The notes under the pieces: generated by a model
Seen by the model: only the letters and a program-made list of their open reading frames with translations
Databases searched by the model: none
What the model was told of the DNA's origin: nothing
Assembly: GCF_041447285.1 (NCBI RefSeq)
Contig: NZ_JBGMEB010000005.1
Location: forward strand, 124,001 to 188,000
DNA length: 64,000 bases
DNA from: Methanomethylovorans sp041447285
GTDB lineage: Archaea; Halobacteriota; Methanosarcinia; Methanosarcinales; Methanosarcinaceae
Direction of reading: 5' to 3'
Made by a program: the position numbers and the translations under genes
In this document: positions 42,979 through 51,325 of the stretch, piece by piece
How positions within the stretch are numbered: position 1 is the first letter of the stretch
How the letters are laid out: the number at the start of each line of letters is the position of its first letter

Positions 42979-44265
42979 ATGTCTGAGAACATCAACTATC
43001 CAATGACTATTGCCGAGAAGATCTTCTCCAAAGCATCTGGCAAGGCCGTGAAAGCAGGAGAATTCGTACTTGCAGATATTGATCGTGCAATGACGCATGA
43101 TATTACCGGTCCGCTTGCAATTGATGGTTTTTATGAGATCATGGCAAGCAAGCAAGAGAAAAAAGTGTGGGATCCTAGCAAGATCGTGATAATTTTTGAT
43201 CATCAAGTGCCCGCAGATTCTATTAATGCAGCAGCAAATCACATAAAGTTGCGCAAGTTTGCAAAGGAGCAAGGGATCCTTAACTATGATGTATACGAGG
43301 GTATTTGCCATCAGATTATGCCTGAGAAAGGACATGTAAGACCCGGTGATTTGGTAGTTGGTTCTGATTCTCACACCTGCGCATATGGTGCTATAGGTGC
43401 CTTCTCCACTGGTATTGGCTCTACAGATATGGCTGCAGTATTTGCTACTGGTAAGCTATGGTTCAAGGTGCCGGAGACCATCAGGTTTGAAGTCGAAGGC
43501 AAGTTGCCAAAGATGGTGTATTCCAAGGACCTTATACTGCACCTTATAGGTGATGTAGGTGTAGAAGGGGCACGTTATCAGGCAGCAGAATATGCAGGTT
43601 CAACTATCCATAACATGTCTATTTCTGAGAGAATGACTATCTCCAATATGGCTATAGAAATGGGAGGTAAAGCTGGCATAATTGAAGCAGATGAGATTAC
43701 GGCAGCTTACCTTAAGGAACGTATTCCTGATTATGAATTTGATGCATATTGGAAACCAGATGTAGGCGCAAATTACACTGAAATAAAAAGGTATAATGTT
43801 TCTGACCTTGAGCCACAGGTAGCCTGTCCTCACAATGTGGATAATGTGAAGCCCGTTACAGAAGTCGAAGGCACAAAACTTGATCAGATCTTCGTAGGTT
43901 CATGTACTAACGGCAGGTTCGAAGACATTGAAATTGTAGCAAAGATTATGGGTGACGAGCCCGTTGCCAAAGGTGTCAGGCTGCTTATTATCCCTGCATC
44001 AAGGGCAGAATATCTGAAAGTTCTGAAAGCTGGCTATGTAGAACAGTTCATGGAAGCAGGTGCCATAGTAGAGTCACCATGCTGTGGTCCATGTATGGGC
44101 GGTTCTTTTGGATTGCTTGGTGATGGTGAGGTGGGGCTTGCAACATCTAACCGTAACTTTAAAGGCAGAGAAGGAAGTCCTGCATCTTTTGTGTATCTTA
44201 GCTCCCCTGCAACCGCTGCTGCCTCAGCTTTGACTGGTGAAATCACAGATCCGAGGAAAATTTAA
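42979..44265 (+). CDS. 3-isopropylmalate dehydratase / homoaconitase large subunit
   Basis: 428 residues of the aconitase family. [4Fe-4S] ligands are Cys in FVGSCTNGRFED and the pair in SPCCGPCMGGSFG; other landmarks are DHQVPADS, EGICHQIMPEKGHVRPGDLVVGSDSHT and GIGSTDMAAVFATG. Methanogens carry two such proteins, LeuC for leucine and AksD for the 2-oxoacid chain of coenzyme B; sequence reading cannot separate them, and the small subunit is not adjacent. ATG 42979 is chosen over the frame opening at 42925 from family alignment and the TATA box. Confidence 0.92.
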   Translation: MSENINYPMTIAEKIFSKASGKAVKAGEFVLADIDRAMTHDITGPLAIDGFYEIMASKQEKKVWDPSKIVIIFDHQVPADSINAAANHIKLRKFAKEQGILNYDVYEGICHQIMPEKGHVRPGDLVVGSDSHTCAYGAIGAFSTGIGSTDMAAVFATGKLWFKVPETIRFEVEGKLPKMVYSKDLILHLIGDVGVEGARYQAAEYAGSTIHNMSISERMTISNMAIEMGGKAGIIEADEITAAYLKERIPDYEFDAYWKPDVGANYTEIKRYNVSDLEPQVACPHNVDNVKPVTEVEGTKLDQIFVGSCTNGRFEDIEIVAKIMGDEPVAKGVRLLIIPASRAEYLKVLKAGYVEQFMEAGAIVESPCCGPCMGGSFGLLGDGEVGLATSNRNFKGREGSPASFVYLSSPATAAASALTGEITDPRKI

Positions 44266-44272
44266 GGGCCGG

Positions 44273-44301
44273 AGACCAAAAGAAATAAATACATTTCTTC
44301 A
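44273..44301 (+). terminator. Stem-loop after the aconitase-family gene
   Basis: AAGAAAT and ATTTCTT flank a six-base AT-rich loop (about 44280-44299), just downstream of the stop. It could end or stabilise the transcript; archaeal terminators do not need a stem, so the role is uncertain. Confidence 0.3.
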
Positions 44302-44315
44302 GTGATAATTTGGCT

Positions 44316-44370
44316 AAGACGTTGGTTCTACCAATACCCGTCATATTGGATGGATTAACTCCAACGTCTT
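44316..44370 (+). ncRNA. Candidate structured element upstream of hisE
   Basis: AAGACGTTGG (44316-44325) and CCAACGTCTT (44361-44370) are perfectly complementary over ten bases. Inside them, CCAAT (44331-44335) and ATTGG (44345-44349) can form a second stem with a nine-base loop. A T-rich run follows. It may be a terminator of the upstream gene, a hisE leader element or a small RNA. It does not fold as a tRNA. Confidence 0.4.
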
Positions 44371-44461
44371 CACATTAATTTTGTTTTCGTTAAAAAGGGC
44401 TATTCTTTGAACAAAGACTTATTCGGTTCATGTGCTTGCCATTCATAAGGTGAGGTAAACT

Positions 44462-44761
44462 ATGTCAGATGCTGATCTATCTGTTTTTAATGAAGTGTAT
44501 AATGTTATCTGTGATCGTAAATTAAATCCCGTGGAAGGATCTTATGTGTGTTCATTGCTCAACCATCGAAAGGGAATCAACAAAATACTTGAAAAGGTGG
44601 GAGAGGAGTCTGTTGAAACAATCCTTGCAGCGAAAGACAAACAAAAAGATCACATTGTATCTGAATCTTCAGACCTGTTCTTTCATTTATTAGTTATGTT
44701 TGCCGCACTTGATATCTCTCTTGAAGATATTGCGGAAGAAATGAAAAAGAGAAGAAAATAA
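44462..44761 (+). CDS. hisE: Phosphoribosyl-ATP pyrophosphatase HisE
   Basis: Hydrolyses PR-ATP to PR-AMP, the second step of histidine synthesis. 99 residues with KVGEESVETILAAKD (the acidic metal motif) and ESSDLFFHLLVMFA. GGTGAGG stands before the ATG. It is stand-alone, not fused to HisI, and not linked to hisF at 24556. Confidence 0.95.
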   Translation: MSDADLSVFNEVYNVICDRKLNPVEGSYVCSLLNHRKGINKILEKVGEESVETILAAKDKQKDHIVSESSDLFFHLLVMFAALDISLEDIAEEMKKRRK

Positions 44762-44787
44762 TCATTTCTTCTCATTTTGTTTGATTT

Positions 44788-45666
44788 TCAGTACACTGCA
44801 AGTTCATGCAACACATCTGTTTTTGAAAGTATGCTCTTTGCAACTCCATCATATGTTACTATAATAAATGCAATGATGGGGTTGGCATCGAATATCTTAA
44901 CAGCATCTATCAAAGACGCTTCAGAATCGATTGTTATTAGATCAGTTTTCATTACATCCTTCACTTTTGTATCCATGTCTCCTTTTGAGAGGACGCGACC
45001 TATATCTTTTAAGGTTAGAGTTCCTACAATATTGCCATTCTCTTCTACAGGAGCACCATATATGTTGTTTTGTGAAAGTAAGGTTGCAGCTTCTTTTATG
45101 GTGTTATTAAGATTAATTGTGAATACATTTCTGTTTGAATAGTATCTCACAGGCTTTTTGGGCAAAGATATCATTTCGTTGATACAGAATACTAATGTAT
45201 TCCCCGTGTCGTCCCTGCCAACTATCTCTCCACGTACTACAAGCCTATTGACGGGAGTGGGACCCATCTGCACAAGGTCTCCCTGTTCAAAGCTTCTTAT
45301 ATTGCCAAGTACTTTTATCATTCCGTGGCACAGATCAGGATGACGCACGGTGGTAAAACTAATCTCTGCTACTGTTGCCCCTTCCACAATTTCGCCATTC
45401 CTGTATATGGGTACCAAGGCTTCATTATCCATTGCTGTGATGTTCAAAGCCTCATAAGCTTCTCCGGTTGCCTTATATCCACCTTTGGGACCGGGAACTC
45501 CTTCTACAAGTTGAAGTACCTTTAAGGATTGCATTTGATTTCGGACTGTACCAGGGTTTCTATTAATGATTTCAGCAATTTCTTCTCCTTTGACGGCACG
45601 ACCTTTCTCTCTTTGTAGATTAATCAAAGCAATAAGTATATCTTTTTGGATAGGTGTAAGCTCCAT
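44788..45666 (-). CDS. Transcriptional regulator-like protein with HTH and paired CBS domains
   Basis: 292 residues from ATG 45666 (GGTGATC upstream). The N-terminal winged HTH (TPIQKDILIALINLQREKGRAVKG, then GEEIAEIINRNPGTVRNQMQSL) is followed by a middle domain (GMIKVLGNIRSFEQGDLVQMGPT) and two CBS motifs (IKEAATLLSQNNIYGAPVEENG and SLIDAVKIFDANPIIAFIIV). CBS pairs usually bind adenine nucleotides or SAM, so it may sense energy or methyl-donor state. Archaeal proteins with this layout are uncharacterised. The upstream GTPase gene is divergent. Confidence 0.85.
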   Translation of the reverse strand: MELTPIQKDILIALINLQREKGRAVKGEEIAEIINRNPGTVRNQMQSLKVLQLVEGVPGPKGGYKATGEAYEALNITAMDNEALVPIYRNGEIVEGATVAEISFTTVRHPDLCHGMIKVLGNIRSFEQGDLVQMGPTPVNRLVVRGEIVGRDDTGNTLVFCINEMISLPKKPVRYYSNRNVFTINLNNTIKEAATLLSQNNIYGAPVEENGNIVGTLTLKDIGRVLSKGDMDTKVKDVMKTDLITIDSEASLIDAVKIFDANPIIAFIIVTYDGVAKSILSKTDVLHELAVY

Positions 45667-45811
45667 TTGATCACCATTCGTGTGTAATAAAACTAAATTA
45701 TAGTAATTCACCCCTATATATATAATTGAGTATTTCTTATTGGTAAATACTCTATTTTACAGAACAATTATATACGTCATAGACCTTGAACGTCATACAG
45801 GTAAAGAAACA

Positions 45812-46789
45812 ATGATATTTGAGAAAATTCCTACTATACATACTTCTGATGAGCTAATAGATAAAGCTTTTAGAAGAGGTGTAAGGGCAGCAACGGGTAA
45901 AAAATCAAGCGGCAGGGCTAGTTTCCTTGAATCCCAAGAATCTATGTTGCTAACATCAGCTAATATATTATCAGATAATCTGGCTAATATCAGCAAAAAA
46001 TTTCCAAATTTTGATGAGTTGTCTGGTTTTTACTATGAACTAGCAGATATACTTGTAGGTGTGGATAAAATACGTACCTCTTTATCCAGAGTAGCCTGGA
46101 CAAGTGAAAAAATACATGATCTTGCAAGGGAATATGTAGGCCGGATGCGTGGCAGTCCAACCCCGGAAAACTTGCGTAAACAATGTTTTGGCCGTATGGG
46201 TTCACTGATGGATTCTATAAATAAAGATCTTTTACTCTTAAACGAGGCTCGTAATATTTTGCGCAAACTGCCTGCTGTTCACGACGAGCCAACAATTGTT
46301 GTGGCAGGTTACCCAAACACAGGCAAGTCAAGTTTTGTAACGGCCGCAACTAAGGCAACTCCAGAAGTTGCGCCTTATCCCTTTACAACTAAAGGTATTT
46401 CTATTGGGCATTTTTCAATAGGTAATGTAAGGTATCAGGTTATTGATACTCCAGGTCTTCTTGATAGGCCGATGTCTAAGAGAAATGATATTGAGCTGCA
46501 AGCGATTACTGCTTTGAAACACTTGGATGCAGTGGTGCTTTTCCTCATTGATGCAAGCGAAAATTGTGGTTATACAATTGAGGAACAAGAAAATTTGTTA
46601 CAAGAAGTTAGGACTCAGTTCGATCTACCAATACTTGTTGTTTCCAACAAATCGGATCTTCCTCATTTTCAGAACCTTGACTTTACAGAGATGTCAATGT
46701 CTACAGCTACCGGCGAAGGCATAGAAGAAGTAATAGCATCTCTTGTGATGATGATAAATGAAAAAAAAGTTGATGAATCAGTGCTTTAA
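45812..46789 (+). CDS. NOG1-like GTPase (OBG/HflX superfamily)
   Basis: 325 residues from ATG 45812. An N-terminal helical bundle (about 1-155) precedes the G domain with G1 GYPNTGKSSFV, G2 region PYPFTTKGISIG, G3 VIDTPGLLDRP and G4 VVSNKSDL. This is the archaeal form of NOG1, which in eukaryotes acts in 60S ribosome assembly; the C-terminal extension of eukaryotic NOG1 is absent. AGGT stands about ten bases upstream of the start. It converges on the aminotransferase gene. Confidence 0.92.
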   Translation: MIFEKIPTIHTSDELIDKAFRRGVRAATGKKSSGRASFLESQESMLLTSANILSDNLANISKKFPNFDELSGFYYELADILVGVDKIRTSLSRVAWTSEKIHDLAREYVGRMRGSPTPENLRKQCFGRMGSLMDSINKDLLLLNEARNILRKLPAVHDEPTIVVAGYPNTGKSSFVTAATKATPEVAPYPFTTKGISIGHFSIGNVRYQVIDTPGLLDRPMSKRNDIELQAITALKHLDAVVLFLIDASENCGYTIEEQENLLQEVRTQFDLPILVVSNKSDLPHFQNLDFTEMSMSTATGEGIEEVIASLVMMINEKKVDESVL

Positions 46790-46790
46790 T

Positions 46791-47906
46791 TCATGTAAGC
46801 ACTTTTTCCATAATTTCCAGCGCTTTAAGAATATTTGGCATGGATGAAGCGTAAGATATTCTAATATGTTCATCTCCATTTTCTCCAAAAGCCGTTCCTG
46901 GTACCACTACTACTCCATTGGCTATGAGCTTAGAAGCCATAGTGTTGCAATCTTCCACTTCAGGGAATGCATAAAATGCTCCTTTTGGGACAACACATTT
47001 AAGTCCCATTGATCTGAGTCCTGATATCAGTACATTCCTACGCTTCAGGAATTCCTCTCTCATAAAGGATACTGAATCCTGAGGTCCGGATATAGCTGCA
47101 CAAGCTGCTTTTTGGGCAATTGAATTGGCACATGCCTGTACATACTGATGAACTTTCAGCATCTGTTCAATGTATTCATTCTTGGCAGCTACGTATCCTA
47201 TTCTCCATCCAGTCATAGCATATGTCTTAGACACAGCATTAATTGTGATAACATTATCTGTAAACTGAGCAGGGCTGATGTGTTCGCCTTCGTAGATGAA
47301 ATGCTCATATACTTCATCAGAAATTATAGTGATGTCATTGTCATCTGCTATTTCTGCAAAGGCTCTTATATCTTTTTTACTCTGGACAGCACCAGTAGGA
47401 TTTGCGGGAGAATTAATTATCATTGCCTTTGTTTTTGGATTAATCCTTTCCATTACAGATTCCGGACTAATAGTAAGTTCTTCATTCAGGGGGACACCTG
47501 CCACTTTTCCTCCCATCATATTTACCAGAGCGTTATATGATACAAATCCCGGATTTGCTATCATTACTTCATCTCCAGGATTAACAAGGGAAGCTATAGC
47601 AAGCTCAAGAGCTTCTGATGCCCCAGAAGTAACGATTATTTCTGAAGGGTCAACATCAAAAGAATTCTCTTCTTTAAATTTTCTGCTCAATTGCTCGCGG
47701 AGTTCTACGATGCCCGGACCAGCTGTATACGCAGTGAATCCCCCATTGATTGCATCAATAGCAGCCTGCTTAATATGTTGAGGTGTATCAAAGTCGGGCT
47801 GTCCCAGTCCGAGATTAATGGCATCTGAGCCCGCAGCTTCAAACATCTTCCGGATCCCGGAAATATTCATATTAAGGACCCTGTCTGCAAACTTCGATCC
47901 AGGCAT
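46791..47906 (-). CDS. Class I pyridoxal-phosphate aminotransferase
   Basis: 371 residues of the aspartate aminotransferase subfamily Ig type common in archaea. PLP-binding Lys lies in SKTYAMTGWRIGY, the substrate-binding Arg near the C-terminus in EHIRISYASS, with NLGLGQPDFDTP, VTSGASEALELAI and NSPANPTGAV typical. The substrate may be aspartate, an aromatic or a branched amino acid. GGAAGG precedes the ATG. HxlB lies 13 bases upstream in the same direction. Confidence 0.92.
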   Translation of the reverse strand: MPGSKFADRVLNMNISGIRKMFEAAGSDAINLGLGQPDFDTPQHIKQAAIDAINGGFTAYTAGPGIVELREQLSRKFKEENSFDVDPSEIIVTSGASEALELAIASLVNPGDEVMIANPGFVSYNALVNMMGGKVAGVPLNEELTISPESVMERINPKTKAMIINSPANPTGAVQSKKDIRAFAEIADDNDITIISDEVYEHFIYEGEHISPAQFTDNVITINAVSKTYAMTGWRIGYVAAKNEYIEQMLKVHQYVQACANSIAQKAACAAISGPQDSVSFMREEFLKRRNVLISGLRSMGLKCVVPKGAFYAFPEVEDCNTMASKLIANGVVVVPGTAFGENGDEHIRISYASSMPNILKALEIMEKVLT

Positions 47907-47919
47907 GATTTTCCTTCCT

Positions 47920-48534
47920 TCATTCCAGTTTATTGTGTCTTGACTTTAGGTCTTCTTCGGAGGCACCAGTGATGTAAATTAGCTCTGCTATTACTCCGTC
48001 GAGGAGAACAGTAGCAGATGTTTCAAAAGATGTTCCAAGCGGAGTTAGATATGTATATTCTCCTCTGAGGTGTCTTTCAGCATATCCACCAGCATCTTCT
48101 TTTGTTCTTCCTGCTATTTTCACTACTGTATCGGATATTAATCCCAGTGTTGACTCATCATTAGAAGTGATAGTAATAAGTTTAGCGCCAATTTCTTTTG
48201 TGATCTTTGCCAGATTAGCTATTGATCGTGTCTGGCCGGAACCAGATATTGCAATGACAACATCTTCTTTAGTTACAGCAGGAGTTGTAGATTCTCCTAC
48301 TACATAAGCTGTAAATCCTAGATGCATAAGTCTCATTGCAAAAGCCCTTCCAACAAGGCCTGATCTTCCGGCACCCATAACAAATATTGCTCTCGCATTT
48401 ATGATATGTTCGAGCATTTGCTTGATGCTTTTTCTATCAAGCTCGTTAACTACTTTCTGAAGGTGGTTTGCCATAAGTTCCATTGATGAAATCAAATACT
48501 TGCACTCAGTAACTTCTAATTTCTTCTGTATCAT
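47920..48534 (-). CDS. hxlB: 6-phospho-3-hexuloisomerase
   Basis: Isomerises hexulose 6-phosphate and fructose 6-phosphate. With HPS this supplies ribulose 5-phosphate or fixes formaldehyde in archaea lacking the oxidative pentose pathway. 204 residues with the SIS-domain motifs FVMGAGRSGLVGRAFAMRLMHLG and AISGSGQTRSIANLAKI, and HLRGEYTYLTPLGTSFE. HPS is not adjacent. Confidence 0.92.
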   Translation of the reverse strand: MIQKKLEVTECKYLISSMELMANHLQKVVNELDRKSIKQMLEHIINARAIFVMGAGRSGLVGRAFAMRLMHLGFTAYVVGESTTPAVTKEDVVIAISGSGQTRSIANLAKITKEIGAKLITITSNDESTLGLISDTVVKIAGRTKEDAGGYAERHLRGEYTYLTPLGTSFETSATVLLDGVIAELIYITGASEEDLKSRHNKLE

Positions 48535-48554
48535 TTTCTCACTTGCCCTTGCGC

Positions 48555-49073
48555 TTAGAAATTTGATGTACTCCTGCTCTCATCCTTATAGGTTATATTT
48601 TTCAGTTTCCATTCATCGATAGTATTCATTTCCTGATACAGTTTCATGATATCAGAATAATCGCCCGTCCAATATACGTCAATAAGCACGTTTGTTTCTT
48701 TAAGTTCCTTAAATATGGAATCTGCTAGGTATATTAGAGCTTTGTTACTAACAAACGGAATATTAAAAGTTGCCCTGTATCCACTTTCAAATTTGGCATA
48801 AGAAATTAACACATATCCATAGCTTTCATAAGTAGTAATGTCCTCAAAATTGCAAATTATCTCTTTTTCATGAACAGCTAACGTATCAACATTTGATACA
48901 CAAATGAGGACTTTCCATATAACTGTGGCCGGAACGGTCCGGCCAAACCATATCGAAATTTTCCCATAACTGCACACCACATTAACATCATCTCTTCCCA
49001 TTTCTATGGTAGAAAGGGATTGAGCAGGTGAGAGTGTTATTCCAATATTGTCTGCAGGTTCCATCTTGACCAC
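48555..49073 (-). CDS. Hypothetical protein
   Basis: 172 residues of mixed alpha/beta character without signal peptide, membrane segment or recognised motif. The start is GTG 49073 or ATG 49064; neither has a strong ribosome site. It lies between hxlB and the DUF2073 gene on the same strand with short gaps (20 and 22 bases), so it is probably co-transcribed. I do not recognise the family. Confidence 0.6.
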   Translation of the reverse strand: MVKMEPADNIGITLSPAQSLSTIEMGRDDVNVVCSYGKISIWFGRTVPATVIWKVLICVSNVDTLAVHEKEIICNFEDITTYESYGYVLISYAKFESGYRATFNIPFVSNKALIYLADSIFKELKETNVLIDVYWTGDYSDIMKLYQEMNTIDEWKLKNITYKDESRSTSNF

Positions 49074-49095
49074 AGTCAGTACCTAGAATCATATC

Positions 49096-49464
49096 TCATT
49101 TGTGGGATGATAGGAGTGCACTTATCATATTTCTGTCCTTTTTGAGAGTTTTTAGTTGATCTGCAGGGCCTACTACGGTAAGCCTTGTGCGGACAGTGTT
49201 CTTTTTAAGTAGCTTCCCAAAAATTGATGTATCGGTTTTGGAAGGATAGCTCTCCATCTCTATACCTGAGAACCCCTCAGGCTCGATAAGTGTCATTGTC
49301 ATTTCTATAAGACTTGCCTCTTCTTCAGGTGTTAGACCTTTTTCCAAGACAAGAATCTTACCACTTCTTACCTCATCTATAATAAATCTGACTTTTTCGA
49401 CAGGAGCCATTTCAGCAAGTTTTTCTTCGGATATTAGATCCATCTGAATTCCCTGCATTTTCAT
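49096..49464 (-). CDS. DUF2073 family protein
   Basis: About 122 residues, recognised by QMDLISEEKLAEMAPVEK, LVLEKGLTPEEEASLIEMTM and GFSGIEMESYP. DUF2073 genes in archaea commonly stand next to an Era-like GTPase, as here, where the ATG overlaps the GTPase stop (TGATGA). A second ATG at 49458 has the better ribosome site (GGGTGATG). Function unknown; a ribosome-assembly partner of the GTPase is likely. Confidence 0.85.
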   Translation of the reverse strand: MKMQGIQMDLISEEKLAEMAPVEKVRFIIDEVRSGKILVLEKGLTPEEEASLIEMTMTLIEPEGFSGIEMESYPSKTDTSIFGKLLKKNTVRTRLTVVGPADQLKTLKKDRNMISALLSSHK

Positions 49465-50099
49465 CACCCAAACCTTTTTGCAATTTCTTCATAGAGGGTA
49501 TCTATGTTTTTCCCTTCAAGTGCAGATATAGCTACCATTGGGTGCTGGGGGAATGCCTCTTTTATCGTGGAAGGCGATGATTCAGGAAGATCAATCTTAT
49601 TGGCCGCTATCAAAAGAGGTAACTTTCTTGCTTCCATATTGCCTATCACTGTAACGTTGACTTGAGTGTATGGATCTTCAGTAGCATCCATCACAAGTAT
49701 GACTCCGTCAAGATTATCAAGCCATTTTACAGCTTCTATTACGCCCTCTGTTGCCTCTTTAGCCCTTCTCTTTGCTTCATTTTCTTCCATTCCGTGTTCC
49801 ATGAATTCATGGAAGTCTATTTTTGTGGCAAGGCCAGGCGTGTCTATTATGTCAAGAGTGATAGAATGTCCATTTGCTTTAATTGTCACTCCTTCGCGAC
49901 GTCTTGCACGGCGGGTTTCATGTGCTATATGTGATACAGAACCCATTGCATCCCCTGTCCAATCACGAAGGATACGATTTGCAAGTGTGGTTTTTCCGGC
50001 GTTAGGAGGCCCATAGATTCCTATACGCGCGTTCTTTTTTCGGAATAATTTCTTAAAAAAGTCAGAAAAATTCTGCTTGAATGATTTAATTACGCCCAT
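49464..50099 (-). CDS. Era-like small GTP-binding protein
   Basis: 211 residues from ATG 50099, with GGAGGG upstream; the open frame reaches 50207 but that part lacks a ribosome site. G1 is GIYGPPNAGKTTLANRI, G3 IIDTPGLATKIDFHEF and G4 AANKIDL. A short basic, possibly membrane- or RNA-binding N-terminus (FKQNFSDFFKKLFRKKNA) precedes the G domain. The KH domain of bacterial Era is absent. Coupled to the DUF2073 gene. Confidence 0.9.
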   Translation of the reverse strand: MGVIKSFKQNFSDFFKKLFRKKNARIGIYGPPNAGKTTLANRILRDWTGDAMGSVSHIAHETRRARRREGVTIKANGHSITLDIIDTPGLATKIDFHEFMEHGMEENEAKRRAKEATEGVIEAVKWLDNLDGVILVMDATEDPYTQVNVTVIGNMEARKLPLLIAANKIDLPESSPSTIKEAFPQHPMVAISALEGKNIDTLYEEIAKRFG

Positions 50100-50208
50100 T
50101 AATTCCCTCCTGGAAATCCAGCTCAAGAAAGTGAAATGACATTTTTCTATAATAATCCTTTGATTTATAATAGTTATGTTTTTGTTGCCCTGCTTCTCTT
50201 TCCTCACT

Positions 50209-51210
50209 TTATTCTTGTGATGCAGCCATAGCTGAATTAATAGCTATCTCTGCTATGTTAGCTCCATAATCGCCAGTCCTCTCTATACTGTCCATTACAA
50301 TCCCCAATGCTACTATTGCTTCATGGGATTCTATCTTCAGAATATACTGGTTCAGCTTATTTATTTTTGGCTTAAGGGCATGCTCTCTCTCTATTACCTT
50401 GTTTGCAAGTTCAGCATCATGATTGTATAGGGCTTCTATAGCATCTTCTACGATTTTGCGAGTTGCTTCAGTAGCTTTTTCTATCATTCCCATTATATTC
50501 TCTGGAATTGCGTAGTCCATATTCATTGCCATATTTGCTATTTTTTGTGCATGGTCTGCAATGCGTTCAAGAGGACCTGCTGCCATGCGCAGATCATGAT
50601 ATTCGTCTATTGATGTTTCTGATGTATCTGGAAGTTTGGTACCTTTGAGTACTGCACGGAATTGTTTTGCTGTGAGAAGGAAAAGCCTATCTACATCGTC
50701 ATCTCTCTGTATCACGTCCAGTGCCAGATCCTTGTCATTAGTCTTAAGTGCCCGGATTGCATCTTTTTGCATTGAATTAGACAGGAGAAACATTCTACGT
50801 ACACTTTTTTTAATTGAGATCTCGTTAGGGTTGAGCAGATCCTTTATAATAACTTTCTTTCCAGTTTCCTCTATTATTTCTGGTCCTATTAGCTTGTAGC
50901 ACATCTCTCGTATGATGTTCTTCTGCTCTGCTAGCATCCTTTCTGACTTTATCTCTAATATGTCTGAACCTACCAGATAGGCTGCTATTATATCTCTTAT
51001 TAAAATTTCTCCCATGCGATCTGTGACATCGATCTGAGTTTTTTTAATAAGGGGTGCATCTTGGATAGGATCTATCACAAGCTTGCCGTCTGGCTGTGGT
51101 GAAAGTGAAAGGCGGCTTCCAGTCTTTATACCTACTTTATCTGCCCATTGCTTTGGCAAGGAAACTATATAGGTTGATCCGCCAGTTTGTTGTACTTTTC
51201 TGGTCTCTAT
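50209..51210 (-). CDS. PhoU-type phosphate regulator with N-terminal AbrB/SpoVT domain; non-canonical start
   Basis: The N-terminus is an AbrB-like swapped-hairpin DNA-binding domain: IETRKVQQTGGSTYIVSLPKQ, then WADKVGIKTGSRLSLSP. PhoU helices fill the rest, with ISIKKSVRRMFLL, LRMAAGPLERIADHAQKI and SIERTGDYGANIAEIAI. The first ATG/GTG/TTG in frame is TTG 51159, inside the conserved SLPKQW, so translation must begin upstream. Between that TTG and the in-frame stop near 51237 only ATA (51210), ATC (51216) or ATT are available. AGAGGG stands six bases before ATA 51210, the start taken here. No pst genes are adjacent. Confidence 0.85.
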   Translation of the reverse strand: METRKVQQTGGSTYIVSLPKQWADKVGIKTGSRLSLSPQPDGKLVIDPIQDAPLIKKTQIDVTDRMGEILIRDIIAAYLVGSDILEIKSERMLAEQKNIIREMCYKLIGPEIIEETGKKVIIKDLLNPNEISIKKSVRRMFLLSNSMQKDAIRALKTNDKDLALDVIQRDDDVDRLFLLTAKQFRAVLKGTKLPDTSETSIDEYHDLRMAAGPLERIADHAQKIANMAMNMDYAIPENIMGMIEKATEATRKIVEDAIEALYNHDAELANKVIEREHALKPKINKLNQYILKIESHEAIVALGIVMDSIERTGDYGANIAEIAINSAMAASQE

Positions 51211-51325
51211 GTCGATCCCTCTGTATGCTCTAATTTATAGGATATATAGAAATTAGAATTGTATATATATACATTTGTGTAAAAAGGGCACGTCTATTTA
51301 TATATTTAAAACAATATATTAAAAT

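Noticed and set aside
44316..44370. tRNA or tRNA remnant upstream of hisE
   Set aside because: The stems do not match a cloverleaf, there is no T-loop consensus and no anticodon arm.
50209..51159. TTG 51159 as start of the PhoU-type gene
   Set aside because: It falls inside the conserved SLPKQW of the AbrB domain and would remove its first strand.
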